Source of the DNA: Paucibacter sp. DJ2R-2
GTDB lineage: Bacteria; Pseudomonadota; Gammaproteobacteria; Burkholderiales; Burkholderiaceae_C
Reading direction: 5' to 3'
Assembly: GCF_025717675.1 (NCBI RefSeq)
Contig: NZ_JAJIRT010000007.1
Location: forward strand, 241,503 to 305,502
Length of the DNA stretch: 64,000 nt
Made by a program: the position numbers and the translations under genes. Within the stretch, counting starts at the first letter, position 1. Each line of letters opens with the position of its first letter. The notes below the pieces were generated by a model, which saw nothing but the letters and a program-made list of their open reading frames with translations, ran no database searches and was not told the origin of the DNA. This document shows positions 51,909-61,601 of this stretch, one piece after another.

Positions 51909-52004
51909 AGGTCGCGGCCTCCACCCCCGATTCAACCCCCGGGGCGGATGATTTCAGCGCCGCCCGCTGAGCAGAATGCCGGCCACGCCAGACTTGGAGA
52001 TCCG

Positions 52005-53924
52005 ATGCACGCACAGCCCGCCACCGCCCCAGCTCACCAGGCCCCAGCGACCGACGGCGCCGCGCCATCGCCGCTGCTGCTGATCCACCCGCAAATCGCC
52101 CCCTGGCTGCAGCGCCAGCCCGAAGGCTGCGAGATCAGCCTGCTCAGCGAGCGCGAGCAGCTGGACCAGGTCTATCTGCGCAGCCAGCCCGACAATGAAG
52201 AGCAGCTGATCACCATGTGCTACGTCGGCCGCCAGGGCCAGCTGCACCGCTGGCAGGCTTGGCTGCCCTGGGACCATGGCAATGCGCTGACGCTCTACGC
52301 CTTCAAGGTGCTGGTGGACGGTACGCAGCGCTGGTTGGCGGCCGACGGCCTGCATGAGCACCTGCCGCCTGAGAGCCTGCATTTCCGCCTGAATCGCCAG
52401 CACCAGCCGCCCGACTGGGTGCGCGAGCAGGTCTTCTATCAAATCTTCCCCGACCGCTTTCATGCCGCCGAGCACAGCGAGCGGCCGCCCAGCCGCCAGG
52501 GTCAGGTCTTGCCCGGTCAGGCGGGCCGCGCCGTGGTGGAGCCGGCCTGGCATGAACCGGTGGACCCGGCCCATGCGGCCAACAGCTTTTACGGCGGCGA
52601 CCTGCCCGGCATCGTCGAGAAGCTCGACTATCTGCAGCAGGAACTGGGCATCAGCGCCCTCTACCTGAACCCCATCTTCAGCTCGGGCAGCAACCACAAA
52701 TACGACTGCGACGACTACTTCCAGGTCGACGCACAGCTGGGCGGCAACCGCGCGCTGGTCGAGCTGCGCGAGGCCACGGCCGCGCGCGGCATGCGCCTGG
52801 TGCTGGACGCCGTGGTCAACCACACCGGCGTCAACCACCCCTGGTTCAACCAGACCGGCGTGCATGCGGAGCTGGGTGCGGCGCAGGCGATCCACTCGCC
52901 CTACCGTAGCTTCTATGCCTTCGATGGCCAGGGCCGGCCGCTGGGCTGGAAGGGTTACGACTCCCTGCCGGTGCTGGATTTCAGCTCGGCGCCGCTGCGC
53001 CAAGCCATTTACGCCGGGCCGAACGCGGTGCTGCGCCACTGGCTGCGCCCACCCTATGCCGTCGACGGATGGCGCCTCGACGTCATCCACATGCTGGGCG
53101 AAGGCCCGGGCGCGCGCAACAACGCCCAATTCGTGCGCGAGTTCCGCCAGGCCATCAAGCAGGAGAACGGCCAGGCCTATGTGCTGGGCGAGCATTTCTC
53201 GGAAGCCACGCGCTGGCTGCAGGGCGATCAGGAAGACGGGGCCATGAACTACTACGGCTTCGCCCACCCGGTGCGCGCCTGGTTGGCCGGGCTGGACGTG
53301 GCCTACCAGCCGATCCGCTTGAGCACCGTGGCTTTCGAGCGCTGGCTGGCCCGCGGCCGCGCCACCATTCCCTACGCCAACCAGCTGGCCCAGCTCAATC
53401 TGCTGGACAGCCACGACACCTCGCGCTTTTTCACCCTGCTCGGCGAAGACTGGGCCCGCATGGCCCTGGCCGCCACCCTGCTCTTCACCAGCCCGGGCGC
53501 GCCCTGCGTCTATTACGGTGACGAGATCGGCCTGCCCGGCGGCCAGGACCCCGACTGCCGCCGCCCCTTCCCTTGGGACCGCGAGCAGTGGAACCAGCCC
53601 CTGTTCCAGCACTACCGCGAACTGATCCAATTGCGCCAGAGCCGCGGCGAATGGCGCCACGGCGCGGTGCAGACCCTGGCCGTGAGCGAGCAGGCCCTGG
53701 TGTTTGCACGCTACACCGATTGGGAAGCCACGGTCGTGGCCGTGAACCGCGGCGACCAGGCCCTGAGCCTGGACTTGCCCGTTTGGCAGCTGCCCCTGCA
53801 AGTGCAGCAATGGCGCGGCTTGCAGCCCGGCCACGGTCCCGCCGCCTTCGAGACGCTGGACGGCGGTCACCGTCTGCGCCTGCAGCTGCCGGCTCGGGCC
53901 AGCGTGCTGCTGCTGAGCGAGTGA
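52005..53924 (+). CDS. malZ: Maltodextrin glucosidase (GH13)
   Basis: The 639-residue protein aligns by eye with E. coli MalZ (605) over nearly its length: DQVYLRSQPDNEE, QVFYQIFPDRFH, NSFYGGDLPGIVEKLDYL, NHKYDCDDYFQVD. The nucleophile is in DGWRLDVIHMLGE, the acid Glu in VLGEHFSEATRWLQ, and the third Asp in LLDSHDTSRF. It removes glucose from the reducing end of maltodextrins in the cytoplasm; no signal peptide is seen. GGAG upstream supports ATG 52005. It follows the MalT-like gene. Confidence 0.95.
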   Translation: MHAQPATAPAHQAPATDGAAPSPLLLIHPQIAPWLQRQPEGCEISLLSEREQLDQVYLRSQPDNEEQLITMCYVGRQGQLHRWQAWLPWDHGNALTLYAFKVLVDGTQRWLAADGLHEHLPPESLHFRLNRQHQPPDWVREQVFYQIFPDRFHAAEHSERPPSRQGQVLPGQAGRAVVEPAWHEPVDPAHAANSFYGGDLPGIVEKLDYLQQELGISALYLNPIFSSGSNHKYDCDDYFQVDAQLGGNRALVELREATAARGMRLVLDAVVNHTGVNHPWFNQTGVHAELGAAQAIHSPYRSFYAFDGQGRPLGWKGYDSLPVLDFSSAPLRQAIYAGPNAVLRHWLRPPYAVDGWRLDVIHMLGEGPGARNNAQFVREFRQAIKQENGQAYVLGEHFSEATRWLQGDQEDGAMNYYGFAHPVRAWLAGLDVAYQPIRLSTVAFERWLARGRATIPYANQLAQLNLLDSHDTSRFFTLLGEDWARMALAATLLFTSPGAPCVYYGDEIGLPGGQDPDCRRPFPWDREQWNQPLFQHYRELIQLRQSRGEWRHGAVQTLAVSEQALVFARYTDWEATVVAVNRGDQALSLDLPVWQLPLQVQQWRGLQPGHGPAAFETLDGGHRLRLQLPARASVLLLSE

Positions 53925-53943
53925 GCGAGCAAGATTTCGGCTG

Positions 53944-54723
53944 ATGAAGGCGGCACTAAACTGCCGCATGCTTGTTTTGCGACCCTCATGGCCGGCCTCG
54001 CTGCTGGCGCTTTGCTTGCTCTGCGCCGGCGCCGGTGCTGCGGCGCAAACTTCTACGCCCGGCTCCCCCGCCGCACCCTTGCGCGTGCTGGTCAACGATG
54101 TGGCGCCCTACACCTTGCGCGGCGAGGTTCAGCGCCCGGGCATGCACATCGAGATCATGAATGCCTTGGCCCAGCAGGCGGAGCTCAGCGTCAGCCTGAG
54201 CTCCGCCGTCTATGTGCGTCTGGCCCTGGGCCTGAAGGACGGCAGTGCCGATCTGGTGGTCGGCATCGATGGGCCGGAGCTGGACACATTGGCCCAACGG
54301 GTGACGCCCTTTCACAGCTTCAAGTTCGTGGTGCTGACGCGCAAAGCCGCCGGCATCAGCCAAGTCAGCCAGTTGCGCGGCCGCCTGCTCGGCGTGGCCC
54401 GCGGCGCCTTCTATGACGACAGCATCAACAAGGACGAGGCGATTCAGAAATTCCCCATGGCCGACCCCTTCCAGGGCGTGCGCATGTTGGCCGTCGACCG
54501 CCTGGATGCGGTGATCTCCTCGGACTACCTGCTCAGCTACGCCCTGCGGCAGACCGGCATCGATCCGCAGCAGTTCGCGCCGCCCTTTGTCGTCAACGAA
54601 AAGAACTACAGCCTGTACGCGCGCCGCGACCTGCCCGAAGACAAGGTGCGCGCCCTACGCCGGGCCATGGAGCAGCTGCAAAAGTCCGGCCGACTGAACG
54701 CCATCCTGCGCAGCTACCAGTGA
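53944..54723 (+). CDS. Periplasmic solute-binding protein, family 3
   Basis: The 259-residue protein has a signal (LLALCLLCAGAGAAAQ) and the SBP_bac_3 fold: LRVLVNDVAPYTLRG, ADLVVGIDGPELD and a C-terminal LYARRDLPEDKVRALRRAME. Members bind amino acids or opines, or act as sensor-like proteins. No ABC permease or ATPase is adjacent, so it is an orphan. It begins 19 bp after malZ and could be co-transcribed. The start could also be ATG 53968, nearer the signal peptide. Confidence 0.75.
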   Translation: MKAALNCRMLVLRPSWPASLLALCLLCAGAGAAAQTSTPGSPAAPLRVLVNDVAPYTLRGEVQRPGMHIEIMNALAQQAELSVSLSSAVYVRLALGLKDGSADLVVGIDGPELDTLAQRVTPFHSFKFVVLTRKAAGISQVSQLRGRLLGVARGAFYDDSINKDEAIQKFPMADPFQGVRMLAVDRLDAVISSDYLLSYALRQTGIDPQQFAPPFVVNEKNYSLYARRDLPEDKVRALRRAMEQLQKSGRLNAILRSYQ

Positions 54724-54790
54724 ATCCCCGAGGGGCTAGGCCGCATTGCCCGGCTAGCATGCCCAGCTTTGCAAAGCAGCGGAGACCGGC

Positions 54791-56242
54791 ATGCGCGATG
54801 AACACCCCCACAGCGGCCGCTGGAGCCGACGCGACTGGCTGGAACACAGCCTGGGCGCCGCCGCCGGCTTGAGCCTGGGCACGGGCGCGGCGCAAGCGGC
54901 AGAAAAGCAGCCCGCCGGCGCCCGGCCGAACATCGTCTTCATCATGGCCGACGACCTGGGCTGGGGCGACCTCGGCTGCTACGGCCAGACCGACTTCAGC
55001 ACCCCGGTGCTGGACCGCCTGGCCGCGCAAGGCCAGCGCCTGACTCAGGCCTACGCCAATTCACCGGTCTGCTCAGCCACCCGCACCGCCCTGATCACCG
55101 GCCGCTACCAGTACCGTCTGCGCGTAGGCCTGGAAGAACCCATCCCCAGCCGCGACTCGCCCCACGGCCTGCCGCCCGAGCACCCCACCCTGCCGGGCCA
55201 GCTGGGCGCCGCCGGCTACCGCACGGCCCTGGTCGGCAAATGGCACCTCGGCCACCCGCCGGCCTTCGGCCCGCTGAAGAGTGGCTACGAGAGCTTCTAC
55301 GGCAATCTGGGCGGTGGCATCGACTACTTCAATCACAAGGACAGCACCGGCCCCAAAGCACAAGTCGATTTCTGGGACGGCGAGCGCCTGCTCGACACCC
55401 AGGGCTACTACACCGACCTGCTGAGCAGCCGGGCGGTCGAAGTCATTGAGGCCTGCAAGAGCGACCCCCGCCCCCTGTTTCTGAGCCTGCACTACACCGC
55501 GCCGCATTGGCCCTGGGAAGGCCCGGAGGACGCAGCCCTGGCGTCTCGGCTCAAGAGCCTGCTGCACCACGACGGCGGCAGCCTGGAGACCTATGGCCGC
55601 ATGGTGCAAGCCATGGACCGCGGCATCGGCCGTGTGCTGCAAGCCTTGCGCGAGCAAGGGCTGGAGGACAATACCCTGGTGGTCTTCACCAGCGACAACG
55701 GCGGCGAGCGCTTCTCGCGCACCTGGCCCTTCAGCGGCCAAAAAACCGAGCTGCTGGAAGGCGGCATCCGCGTGCCTCTGATTCTGCGCTGGCCGGCGCA
55801 GCTGCAACCCGGTGTCAGCGAGCAGCCGGCCATCAGCATGGACTTCCTGCCCACTTTTCTGGCCGCCGCCGGCGCCCCCGCCCTGGCCAGCGATGGCATC
55901 GACCTGCTGCCTTTGTTGCAGGGCCGCCAGCCGCTGCAAGCACGCCGCCTGTTCTGGCGCTACAAGGCCCAGGGCCAGCGGGCTCTGCGCGAGGGCTCGA
56001 TGAAGTACCTGCGCATCCGCCAGCATGAGTTCCTGTTCGACCTGAGCCGCGACCCGCGTGAACGCGCCAATCTGGCCGCGGCCCAGCCCGAACGCCTGGC
56101 GGCGATGCGCACGCAGTGGGAGCAATGGAACGCCGAGATGTTGCCCATCACGCCGGAGGTCTACACCCACTGGGTGCGCGGCGAGCGCCAGGCCGACCGT
56201 TACGGCGTCGATGCGCCCGAGGCGCCGGCCCGCAAGGACTGA
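54791..56242 (+). CDS. Sulfatase, Tat-exported
   Basis: The 483-residue protein begins with a twin-arginine-like signal (WSRRDWLEHSLGAAAGLSLG). The metal-binding FIMADDLGWGDLG and the signature PVCSATRTALITGRY follow, in which the Cys is converted to formylglycine. KWHLGH, PHWPWEGP and TSDNGGE are other active-site segments. It is a type I sulfatase of the arylsulfatase A kind, cleaving sulfate esters of glycans or aromatics in the periplasm. GGAGA precedes the ATG. No sulfatase-maturing enzyme is in the window. The neighbouring convergent gene is 6 bp away. Confidence 0.92.
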   Translation: MRDEHPHSGRWSRRDWLEHSLGAAAGLSLGTGAAQAAEKQPAGARPNIVFIMADDLGWGDLGCYGQTDFSTPVLDRLAAQGQRLTQAYANSPVCSATRTALITGRYQYRLRVGLEEPIPSRDSPHGLPPEHPTLPGQLGAAGYRTALVGKWHLGHPPAFGPLKSGYESFYGNLGGGIDYFNHKDSTGPKAQVDFWDGERLLDTQGYYTDLLSSRAVEVIEACKSDPRPLFLSLHYTAPHWPWEGPEDAALASRLKSLLHHDGGSLETYGRMVQAMDRGIGRVLQALREQGLEDNTLVVFTSDNGGERFSRTWPFSGQKTELLEGGIRVPLILRWPAQLQPGVSEQPAISMDFLPTFLAAAGAPALASDGIDLLPLLQGRQPLQARRLFWRYKAQGQRALREGSMKYLRIRQHEFLFDLSRDPRERANLAAAQPERLAAMRTQWEQWNAEMLPITPEVYTHWVRGERQADRYGVDAPEAPARKD

Positions 56243-56248
56243 AGTCCG

Positions 56249-58348
56249 TCAAGCAGCCGGGCCCAGCACCTGCTGCAACTGGACGCGCTCGCTGGAACAA
56301 GCCGCGTCGAAATCGGCCTCGATCTGCTGCAAGTCCTGGCGATCGCCCGCCTTGACGACGACGATGCCGGCGGCCCGGTTGCGCCCGCGCGCCTTGGCCG
56401 TGTAGAGCGCCATATCGGCCCAGTTGACCGCCTGCTCCCAATGCTGGGGCAGACCGCTGGGCTGCAGCGGGAAATGGGCGCAACCGATGGACACGGTGAC
56501 GCGCAGCGGGCCATCGCTGCTGGACACCGGCTCGCCGCCGATGCCGAACAGGATGCGCTCGGCCAGCTGCAGCAGCCGCTCAGGTGCGATATCGGGCGCG
56601 AACACCAGGAACTCCTCGCCGCCCCAACGCACCACCAGGTCCTCGGCGCGCACCGCCAGGCTCAGGCGGCGGGCCACCTCGCAGATCACCACATCGCCGA
56701 TGCCATGGCCATGCTGGTCGTTGACATGTTTGAAATGGTCGATGTCCACCATCAAGAGCGCGCCATTGAACTCGGCCCGCGGCTGCTGCTGCATGACGGC
56801 CAGGAAATGGCGCCGGTTGGCCAGCTCGGTCAGGGGGTCGCGCTCGCTCTGGGCCTTGAGCATCTGCTCGTTGGCGCGCAGACGCTTGTGGGCGGCACGC
56901 ACGCGCTGCACCATCAAAGCCACCAGCAGCAGAGAGAGCCCCAGCAGCAAGGCCACGGCCACGCCGACCTGCTGCACCCGCTGGCGGTTGCCGAGCTGGT
57001 GGTCGACCAAGGCCTGGTCGCGCTGCAGCAGCTCCAGATCGCGCTGCTTGCGCTCGCTGTCGTACTTGAGCTGCAACTGCTGCAAGGCGCTGGCCCGGTT
57101 GCGCTCGACCAGCTCGGCGCTGAGCCGGCGCTCCAGATGGTAGGCCGCCAAGCCCTCCTTGAACTGGCCCGCTGCCGTCCAGGCCTCGCCGAGTTCGCGC
57201 AGCTCCTGGGTGCGCAAACCCTGGTCGACCTCACCCTGGCTCATCAACTCGATGCGGGCAATCTCACGCCGCGCCTGTTCGAAATCGGCCAGCTGCACAT
57301 AGGCTACCGCCATATTGTGGCGAATCGTGCGCTGGATGCGGATGTCGCCGCGCTGCTCGAACAGCGGCAAGGCCTGACGTGCCACGTCCAGCGCCCGAGC
57401 CGGTTGCTTGAGCTGCAAGTACGCGTCGGCCAGATTGCTCTGCGACTGCGCCAACCAGCGCGGTGCATCGGCCTGACGGGCCAGTTCCACGCATTCCTCC
57501 ATGGCGCGCAGCTTGGCCGGACCGTCCTGGCGCAAGCCGGCCACATAGGCTTCGTAGCTCTTGATCTTGAAGAGCGCCAAGGTGTCGCCCTGGGCCAGTT
57601 GGCGAGCCTGGCCCAACCAGCGGCTGGCCGCCTCCGGCTGGTCCTGAAGCTGGGCGATCATGGCCAGGGAGCCGAGGCTGCTGGCCGCCAGATGACGGTC
57701 GCCGCCGGCCTGGACCAGGGCCAAGGCTGTCTGCGCCGAGGCCTCGGCCAGGGGCAAGGTGCCGGCGCGGATCTGGCTGCGCTCGATCAGGCGCAGCGCC
57801 ACCCAGACGAGCCGGAAGTCGCAGGCCGCAGGCAGCGTGCTGGGGGTCTGGGCTTGCAAGCTGGCGGCGCTGGGGCAGGCCTGGCTCAGGCCGGCCAGGG
57901 CCTGCTGCGCCAGCTTCTGGGCCTGCTCGCCGGCGCCCATGCGGTCGGCCCGCTCGGCGCGCAAGAGCAGCACCGCATCGCGCGCCTCGGGCTGGCGGGC
58001 CAGGCGCTCGGCCACCTGGTCGGCCTGCACGAAGTCTCCACTGAGCACCAGCAGCCGGCCCTCGGCCAACAGCAGCTGCAGCGCTTGCGCGGGCTTGTCC
58101 GCTTGCTGCTGCAACTCGCGCAGGCGGCGCAAGGCCTGCTCCGGGCGATCAAAGCCTTGGCGCAGCAGCAGCTCCAGCTGATCGCTCAGCTTGCGCTCGA
58201 CCGGCCAGGCGACAGCAGGCAGCGCCGGGACGGCCGAGGCGGCTGTTGCTGCCGTGGCGGGCTGAGACTGAGCCTGGACCAGCCCAGCCGCCAAAGTCAA
58301 AAGCCCGGCGCAGCGGCGCCAGCCTGCCCGGATGCGCGCACCGCTCAT
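56249..58348 (-). CDS. TPR-sensor diguanylate cyclase (GGDEF)
   Basis: The 699-residue protein has a signal segment (GLLTLAAGLVQAQ) and a long alpha-helical TPR region in the periplasm. One transmembrane helix lies near residue 475-495 (VGVAVALLLGLSLLLVALMV), then a coiled linker and a GGDEF domain ending the protein. The active site is RWGGEEFLVF, with MVDIDHFKHVNDQHGHGIGD before it. It should make cyclic-di-GMP in response to a periplasmic cue. Its ATG overlaps the stop of the paralogous gene upstream, so the two form an operon. Confidence 0.9.
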   Translation of the reverse strand: MSGARIRAGWRRCAGLLTLAAGLVQAQSQPATAATAASAVPALPAVAWPVERKLSDQLELLLRQGFDRPEQALRRLRELQQQADKPAQALQLLLAEGRLLVLSGDFVQADQVAERLARQPEARDAVLLLRAERADRMGAGEQAQKLAQQALAGLSQACPSAASLQAQTPSTLPAACDFRLVWVALRLIERSQIRAGTLPLAEASAQTALALVQAGGDRHLAASSLGSLAMIAQLQDQPEAASRWLGQARQLAQGDTLALFKIKSYEAYVAGLRQDGPAKLRAMEECVELARQADAPRWLAQSQSNLADAYLQLKQPARALDVARQALPLFEQRGDIRIQRTIRHNMAVAYVQLADFEQARREIARIELMSQGEVDQGLRTQELRELGEAWTAAGQFKEGLAAYHLERRLSAELVERNRASALQQLQLKYDSERKQRDLELLQRDQALVDHQLGNRQRVQQVGVAVALLLGLSLLLVALMVQRVRAAHKRLRANEQMLKAQSERDPLTELANRRHFLAVMQQQPRAEFNGALLMVDIDHFKHVNDQHGHGIGDVVICEVARRLSLAVRAEDLVVRWGGEEFLVFAPDIAPERLLQLAERILFGIGGEPVSSSDGPLRVTVSIGCAHFPLQPSGLPQHWEQAVNWADMALYTAKARGRNRAAGIVVVKAGDRQDLQQIEADFDAACSSERVQLQQVLGPAA

Positions 58349-60447
58349 GATCGCCCCTCGCCTGCCGCCCACACCGGCCCCTGCAGCTGCACCAGCTCCA
58401 GCTCACCGGCGCGCCAGGCCTCTTCCATGCGCTCGCTCAAAGCCAGGAAGGCGGCCGCGTCCAGCTCGGCCTGATGCGGGGCCATGGCCTTGAGCCCGAA
58501 GGCGCGGTTGCGACCATGGGCCTTGGCCATATACATCAAGGTGTCGACCAGGGCGATGGCGCGCTCCCAATCGACACTCCAGCCATGGGGTGCGACCGGA
58601 AAGCTGCAAAAACCCATGGATGCACTGACATGCAGACCCTGCTCGCCGGCCGGCCCGTGCCGCACCGGCGTCGACGCGATCTGATCGAGCAGACGCTGGG
58701 CCAGGCTCTCGATCTGAGCCGGGTGACGGATGTCGATGACGATCAGGAACTCCTCACCGCCCCAGCGCACCAGCAAGTCCTCGTCGCGCAGGCAGCTGCG
58801 CAGGCGCTGCGCCACCTCCACCAGCACCGCATCCCCGACCGCATGGCCGTGGCTGTCATTGATGCGCTTGAAGTGGTCGATGTCGATCAGGAAGACCGAG
58901 GCATGCAAGCGCCCTTGCTCGGCCAGCCGCACGATGGCCGATTGGAAATGGCGCCGGTTGGCCAGGCCGGTGAGCGGGTCGCGCTCGCCCTGGACCTTGA
59001 GCGCCGCATTGCTGTGCGCCAGCGCCTGATTGGTCTTGCGTATGCGCTGGTAGGCCAGGCCCAGCAGCAGCGCAGACAGCACAACGCAAGCGCCCACCGC
59101 CGCCCAAAGCTGCAGCTGCAGGTCGCGGGCGCGCAACTGCTCCAGCTTCAAGCTGCGGTCGCGGGCCAGCAAGGCCATCTCCTTGCCGCGCCGCTCGTCG
59201 TCATATTGGGCCTGCACCTCCAGCACCGCGCTGCGCGTTTCCTCGCGCAACTGCTGGTCAATCATGCGCCGGTACTGCTGAAACGCACGCGCCGCCCCGC
59301 CCAAATCGCCCATGCGCTCCAGCGCTTCGCCGAGCTCATTGAAGTTGTCCGCCACCTGGCCGTTCAATCCCTCGGCCTGGCTCATGGCGATGGACTGCAT
59401 CACATGGGACTTGCCCAGCTCGATCTGGCGCAGCTGGATCAAGGCAATGCCGAGGTTGTGCAGCGCCAGGGCTTCGTTGGAGTTGTGCCCATGCCGGCGC
59501 GCCAGGGCCAAGCCCTCTTCGGACAGCTGGCGGGCCTTGGAGAAATTGCCCTGGCGCAGATAAAAGTCCGCCGAGTTGGCCAGGGCCAGCGATTGCAAGG
59601 TCGGCGAACCGCTGTCGCGGGCGGCGTTCAAGGCCAGCTGCATGGAGGCCTGCGCGCGGTCGAATCGCTTGAGGATGCCCAGGATCACACCGCGCGTGTT
59701 GTGCACCCGGTAGAGCAGCATGGGGTCGGGGTCGCGTGCGGCCTCCCGCAGCGCCTCCTCGATGGCACTGGCGGCGCGCTCATGCTGCTGGGCACGCAGC
59801 AAGGCATAGGCCAGCATCGACAGCGCCGAGGCCCGGCGCCACGAGGCCTGCGAGCGCTCGGCCAGCTCCAATGCCTCATTGGCATGGCCGAGAGCCAGCT
59901 CCACCCGCCCGGCCTCGGACTCGGCGATGCAGAGCTGTACCAGGGCGCGAAACATCAGGCTCAAGGGCACATCGGCGCTGAGCTGGGCCGGCAGCACGGC
60001 CAATGCCTTGTAGGCCTGATCGGATTTGCCTTCGCGCGTCAGCTGCTGGGCCCGGACCACCGCCTCGGCCAGCTGGGCGGCGTTGCGGAAGCGTGGGTCG
60101 GGCCAGTTCTGCAGGCTGTCCAGCAGGGCTTGCAAAGCCGGGCCCTCATTGAGCTCGACCAAAGCCGCGCCGCGCAAGGCCAGCATTTCCAGGCGTTCCA
60201 GACTGCCGGGCGTGCTGGCCGCCAGCAAGGTGTCGAGCACCGGCAAATTGGCGGCTGCCCGGGCAGCGCCGCCGCGCTCGATACGCTCCAGCTGGGCCCA
60301 CAGATCGGGCACCACCGCAGCCGAAGCCGCGGCTGCAGGCGGAGCAAGTAGCGCCAGCGGCGAAGACGGCGCCGTGGTCTGGGCCTCAACCCGAAGCCCG
60401 ACGGCGGCCCAGCTCAGAAACAAGCAGGCCAAGGGACGCAAGCTCAT
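58345..60447 (-). CDS. TPR-sensor diguanylate cyclase (GGDEF), paralogue
   Basis: The 700-residue protein is organised like the next gene: signal (LACLFLSWAAVGLRVEA), periplasmic TPR repeats, one membrane helix (LWAAVGACVVLSALLLGLAY), linker, and GGDEF domain with IDIDHFKRINDSHGHAVGDA and RWGGEEFLIV. The start at 60447 begins at the signal peptide; an upstream ATG at 60549 is also open. The two proteins appear to be an old tandem duplication with similar linkers (RIRKTNQALAHSNAALK versus RVRAAHKRLRANEQMLK). Confidence 0.9.
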   Translation of the reverse strand: MSLRPLACLFLSWAAVGLRVEAQTTAPSSPLALLAPPAAAASAAVVPDLWAQLERIERGGAARAAANLPVLDTLLAASTPGSLERLEMLALRGAALVELNEGPALQALLDSLQNWPDPRFRNAAQLAEAVVRAQQLTREGKSDQAYKALAVLPAQLSADVPLSLMFRALVQLCIAESEAGRVELALGHANEALELAERSQASWRRASALSMLAYALLRAQQHERAASAIEEALREAARDPDPMLLYRVHNTRGVILGILKRFDRAQASMQLALNAARDSGSPTLQSLALANSADFYLRQGNFSKARQLSEEGLALARRHGHNSNEALALHNLGIALIQLRQIELGKSHVMQSIAMSQAEGLNGQVADNFNELGEALERMGDLGGAARAFQQYRRMIDQQLREETRSAVLEVQAQYDDERRGKEMALLARDRSLKLEQLRARDLQLQLWAAVGACVVLSALLLGLAYQRIRKTNQALAHSNAALKVQGERDPLTGLANRRHFQSAIVRLAEQGRLHASVFLIDIDHFKRINDSHGHAVGDAVLVEVAQRLRSCLRDEDLLVRWGGEEFLIVIDIRHPAQIESLAQRLLDQIASTPVRHGPAGEQGLHVSASMGFCSFPVAPHGWSVDWERAIALVDTLMYMAKAHGRNRAFGLKAMAPHQAELDAAAFLALSERMEEAWRAGELELVQLQGPVWAAGEGRS

Positions 60448-60912
60448 CCAGCGGCTCGCAACAGGCCCACCATGGGCTGAGCCAGCCCGGCTGAGCCGGA
60501 CTGCCCCGCGAGCTGAACGCTCACCACCCATGGCCATGCGTCGTTCCATCGAAGCGCCTGGATTGCCCGAGCCCTTGCTGTAGGTACTGCTTTCGCTGCT
60601 CGCCGGCCGCAAGCCCGGTCCACGCCGCGAAGTCGCTGGCGAAAAAAGCCCGGGTATTGCAAACAGCGTGGCAGACCATATGCACCCCAGTATCAACCCA
60701 AACGTGGCAGCCCAAAAGGCGATTCAGGGGTCAAGCCCGGGCCAAACTTGAGCCTGGCCCGGCGCCTCAGGCCAGCGGCGCGGCGCCGCCGGACACCTCG
60801 CCGGCGCCATCGGGGCGATAATTGCCGCCTACGTCCTTCGGCCGCGCAGCTGTTTGTCCCTTGTGGGAAGACCCGCGCGACGCCCGCAGACGCCACTGCC
60901 CAGAAAGCCCTC
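60448..60912. other. Divergent intergenic region
   Basis: This 465 bp gap lies upstream of both the GGDEF operon and the DUF6172 gene. Frames in it are open because of high GC but show no family features. No palindromic operator or repeat was recognised. Confidence 0.4.
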
Positions 60913-61233
60913 TTGAAGAAGACCTACCCCCTCCACGTCGAAGGCAAGCACCCCGACCGCCTGCTCGAAGCCACCAAGCACGAGATCCGCAAATACATCA
61001 AGCGCGAGCAGAACAAGCCGCGCCCGGCCGGCGTGGACTTCTGGGACTTCGACTGCCGCTTCGGCAGCAGCCCGGCCACCGCCGAGTTGATCCCCATGGC
61101 CGCCCTGACCGAGCGCATCAATGCCTATGCAGCCGAAAAGGCCGACAGCTTCTATGTGGAGCTGCTTGCCAAACCGGGGGTGCGCCGCCCCCGCCCCGCC
61201 ACCGGCGCCGACGAGGCCGAAGTCAACGATTGA
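60913..61233 (+). CDS. DUF6172 family protein
   Basis: The 106-residue protein reads KKTYPLHVEGKHPDRLLEAT, KHEIRKYIKRE, VDFWDFDCRFG and FYVELLAKPGVRRPRP, the pattern of DUF6172 proteins of unknown function. They normally start MKKTF, so the TTG at 60913 (giving LKKTY) is taken as the start, with AGAAAG just upstream. The longer open frame from 60748 adds a low-complexity Arg-rich stretch that is unlikely to be real. The MITE-like element begins 31 bp after the stop. Confidence 0.75.
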   Translation: MKKTYPLHVEGKHPDRLLEATKHEIRKYIKREQNKPRPAGVDFWDFDCRFGSSPATAELIPMAALTERINAYAAEKADSFYVELLAKPGVRRPRPATGADEAEVND

Positions 61234-61264
61234 ACGAAGCGCCGGCGCTCAGAGCGCCGGGCCC

Positions 61265-61588
61265 AGCCCGGACATTTCACGAGGGACGCGGGAATTGCGT
61301 GCGTCCAGGCCGCAGCCAGTGGCGCCGAGACGGCCGCAGCCAATGCCCAGTGGCATCGGCGAGGCTGAGTCCGGACATGGACACGCCAAGTGGCCTGTCC
61401 ATGACTGACGAAGTGCCAAGCCTCGGGCTTGGTGCGGCCTGCAAGGCTTGAGGCGTCAAGGGCAAGGTCTGGGCCGCGCAAGCCCGCGTAGGCCCAGTGT
61501 CCAAAATGGATCGAAGGTCGAAGCGAGAGATCATCGTGCTCATCGGTGCTGCGGACCGGCCAGGGCCAACTTCGTGAAACATCCGGGA
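61265..61588 (-). mobile_element. MITE-like element, copy 2
   Basis: This ~324 bp inverted copy of the element at 13735-13983 has ends AGCCCGGACATTTCACGAGG and CTTCGTGAAACATCCGGG. It retains about 75 internal bases missing from copy 1, including CCAAGCCTCGGGCTTGG. No transposase frame is present. It separates the DUF6172 and GFA-family genes. Confidence 0.7.
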
Positions 61589-61601
61589 TAGGCCTGGCGC
61601 A

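Noticed and set aside
51909..52004. Search for E. coli-type MalT boxes (GGGGAKGAGG) near malZ and the mal operons
   Set aside because: Only loose G-rich matches such as GGGGCGGATGA were found, not in a consistent arrangement.
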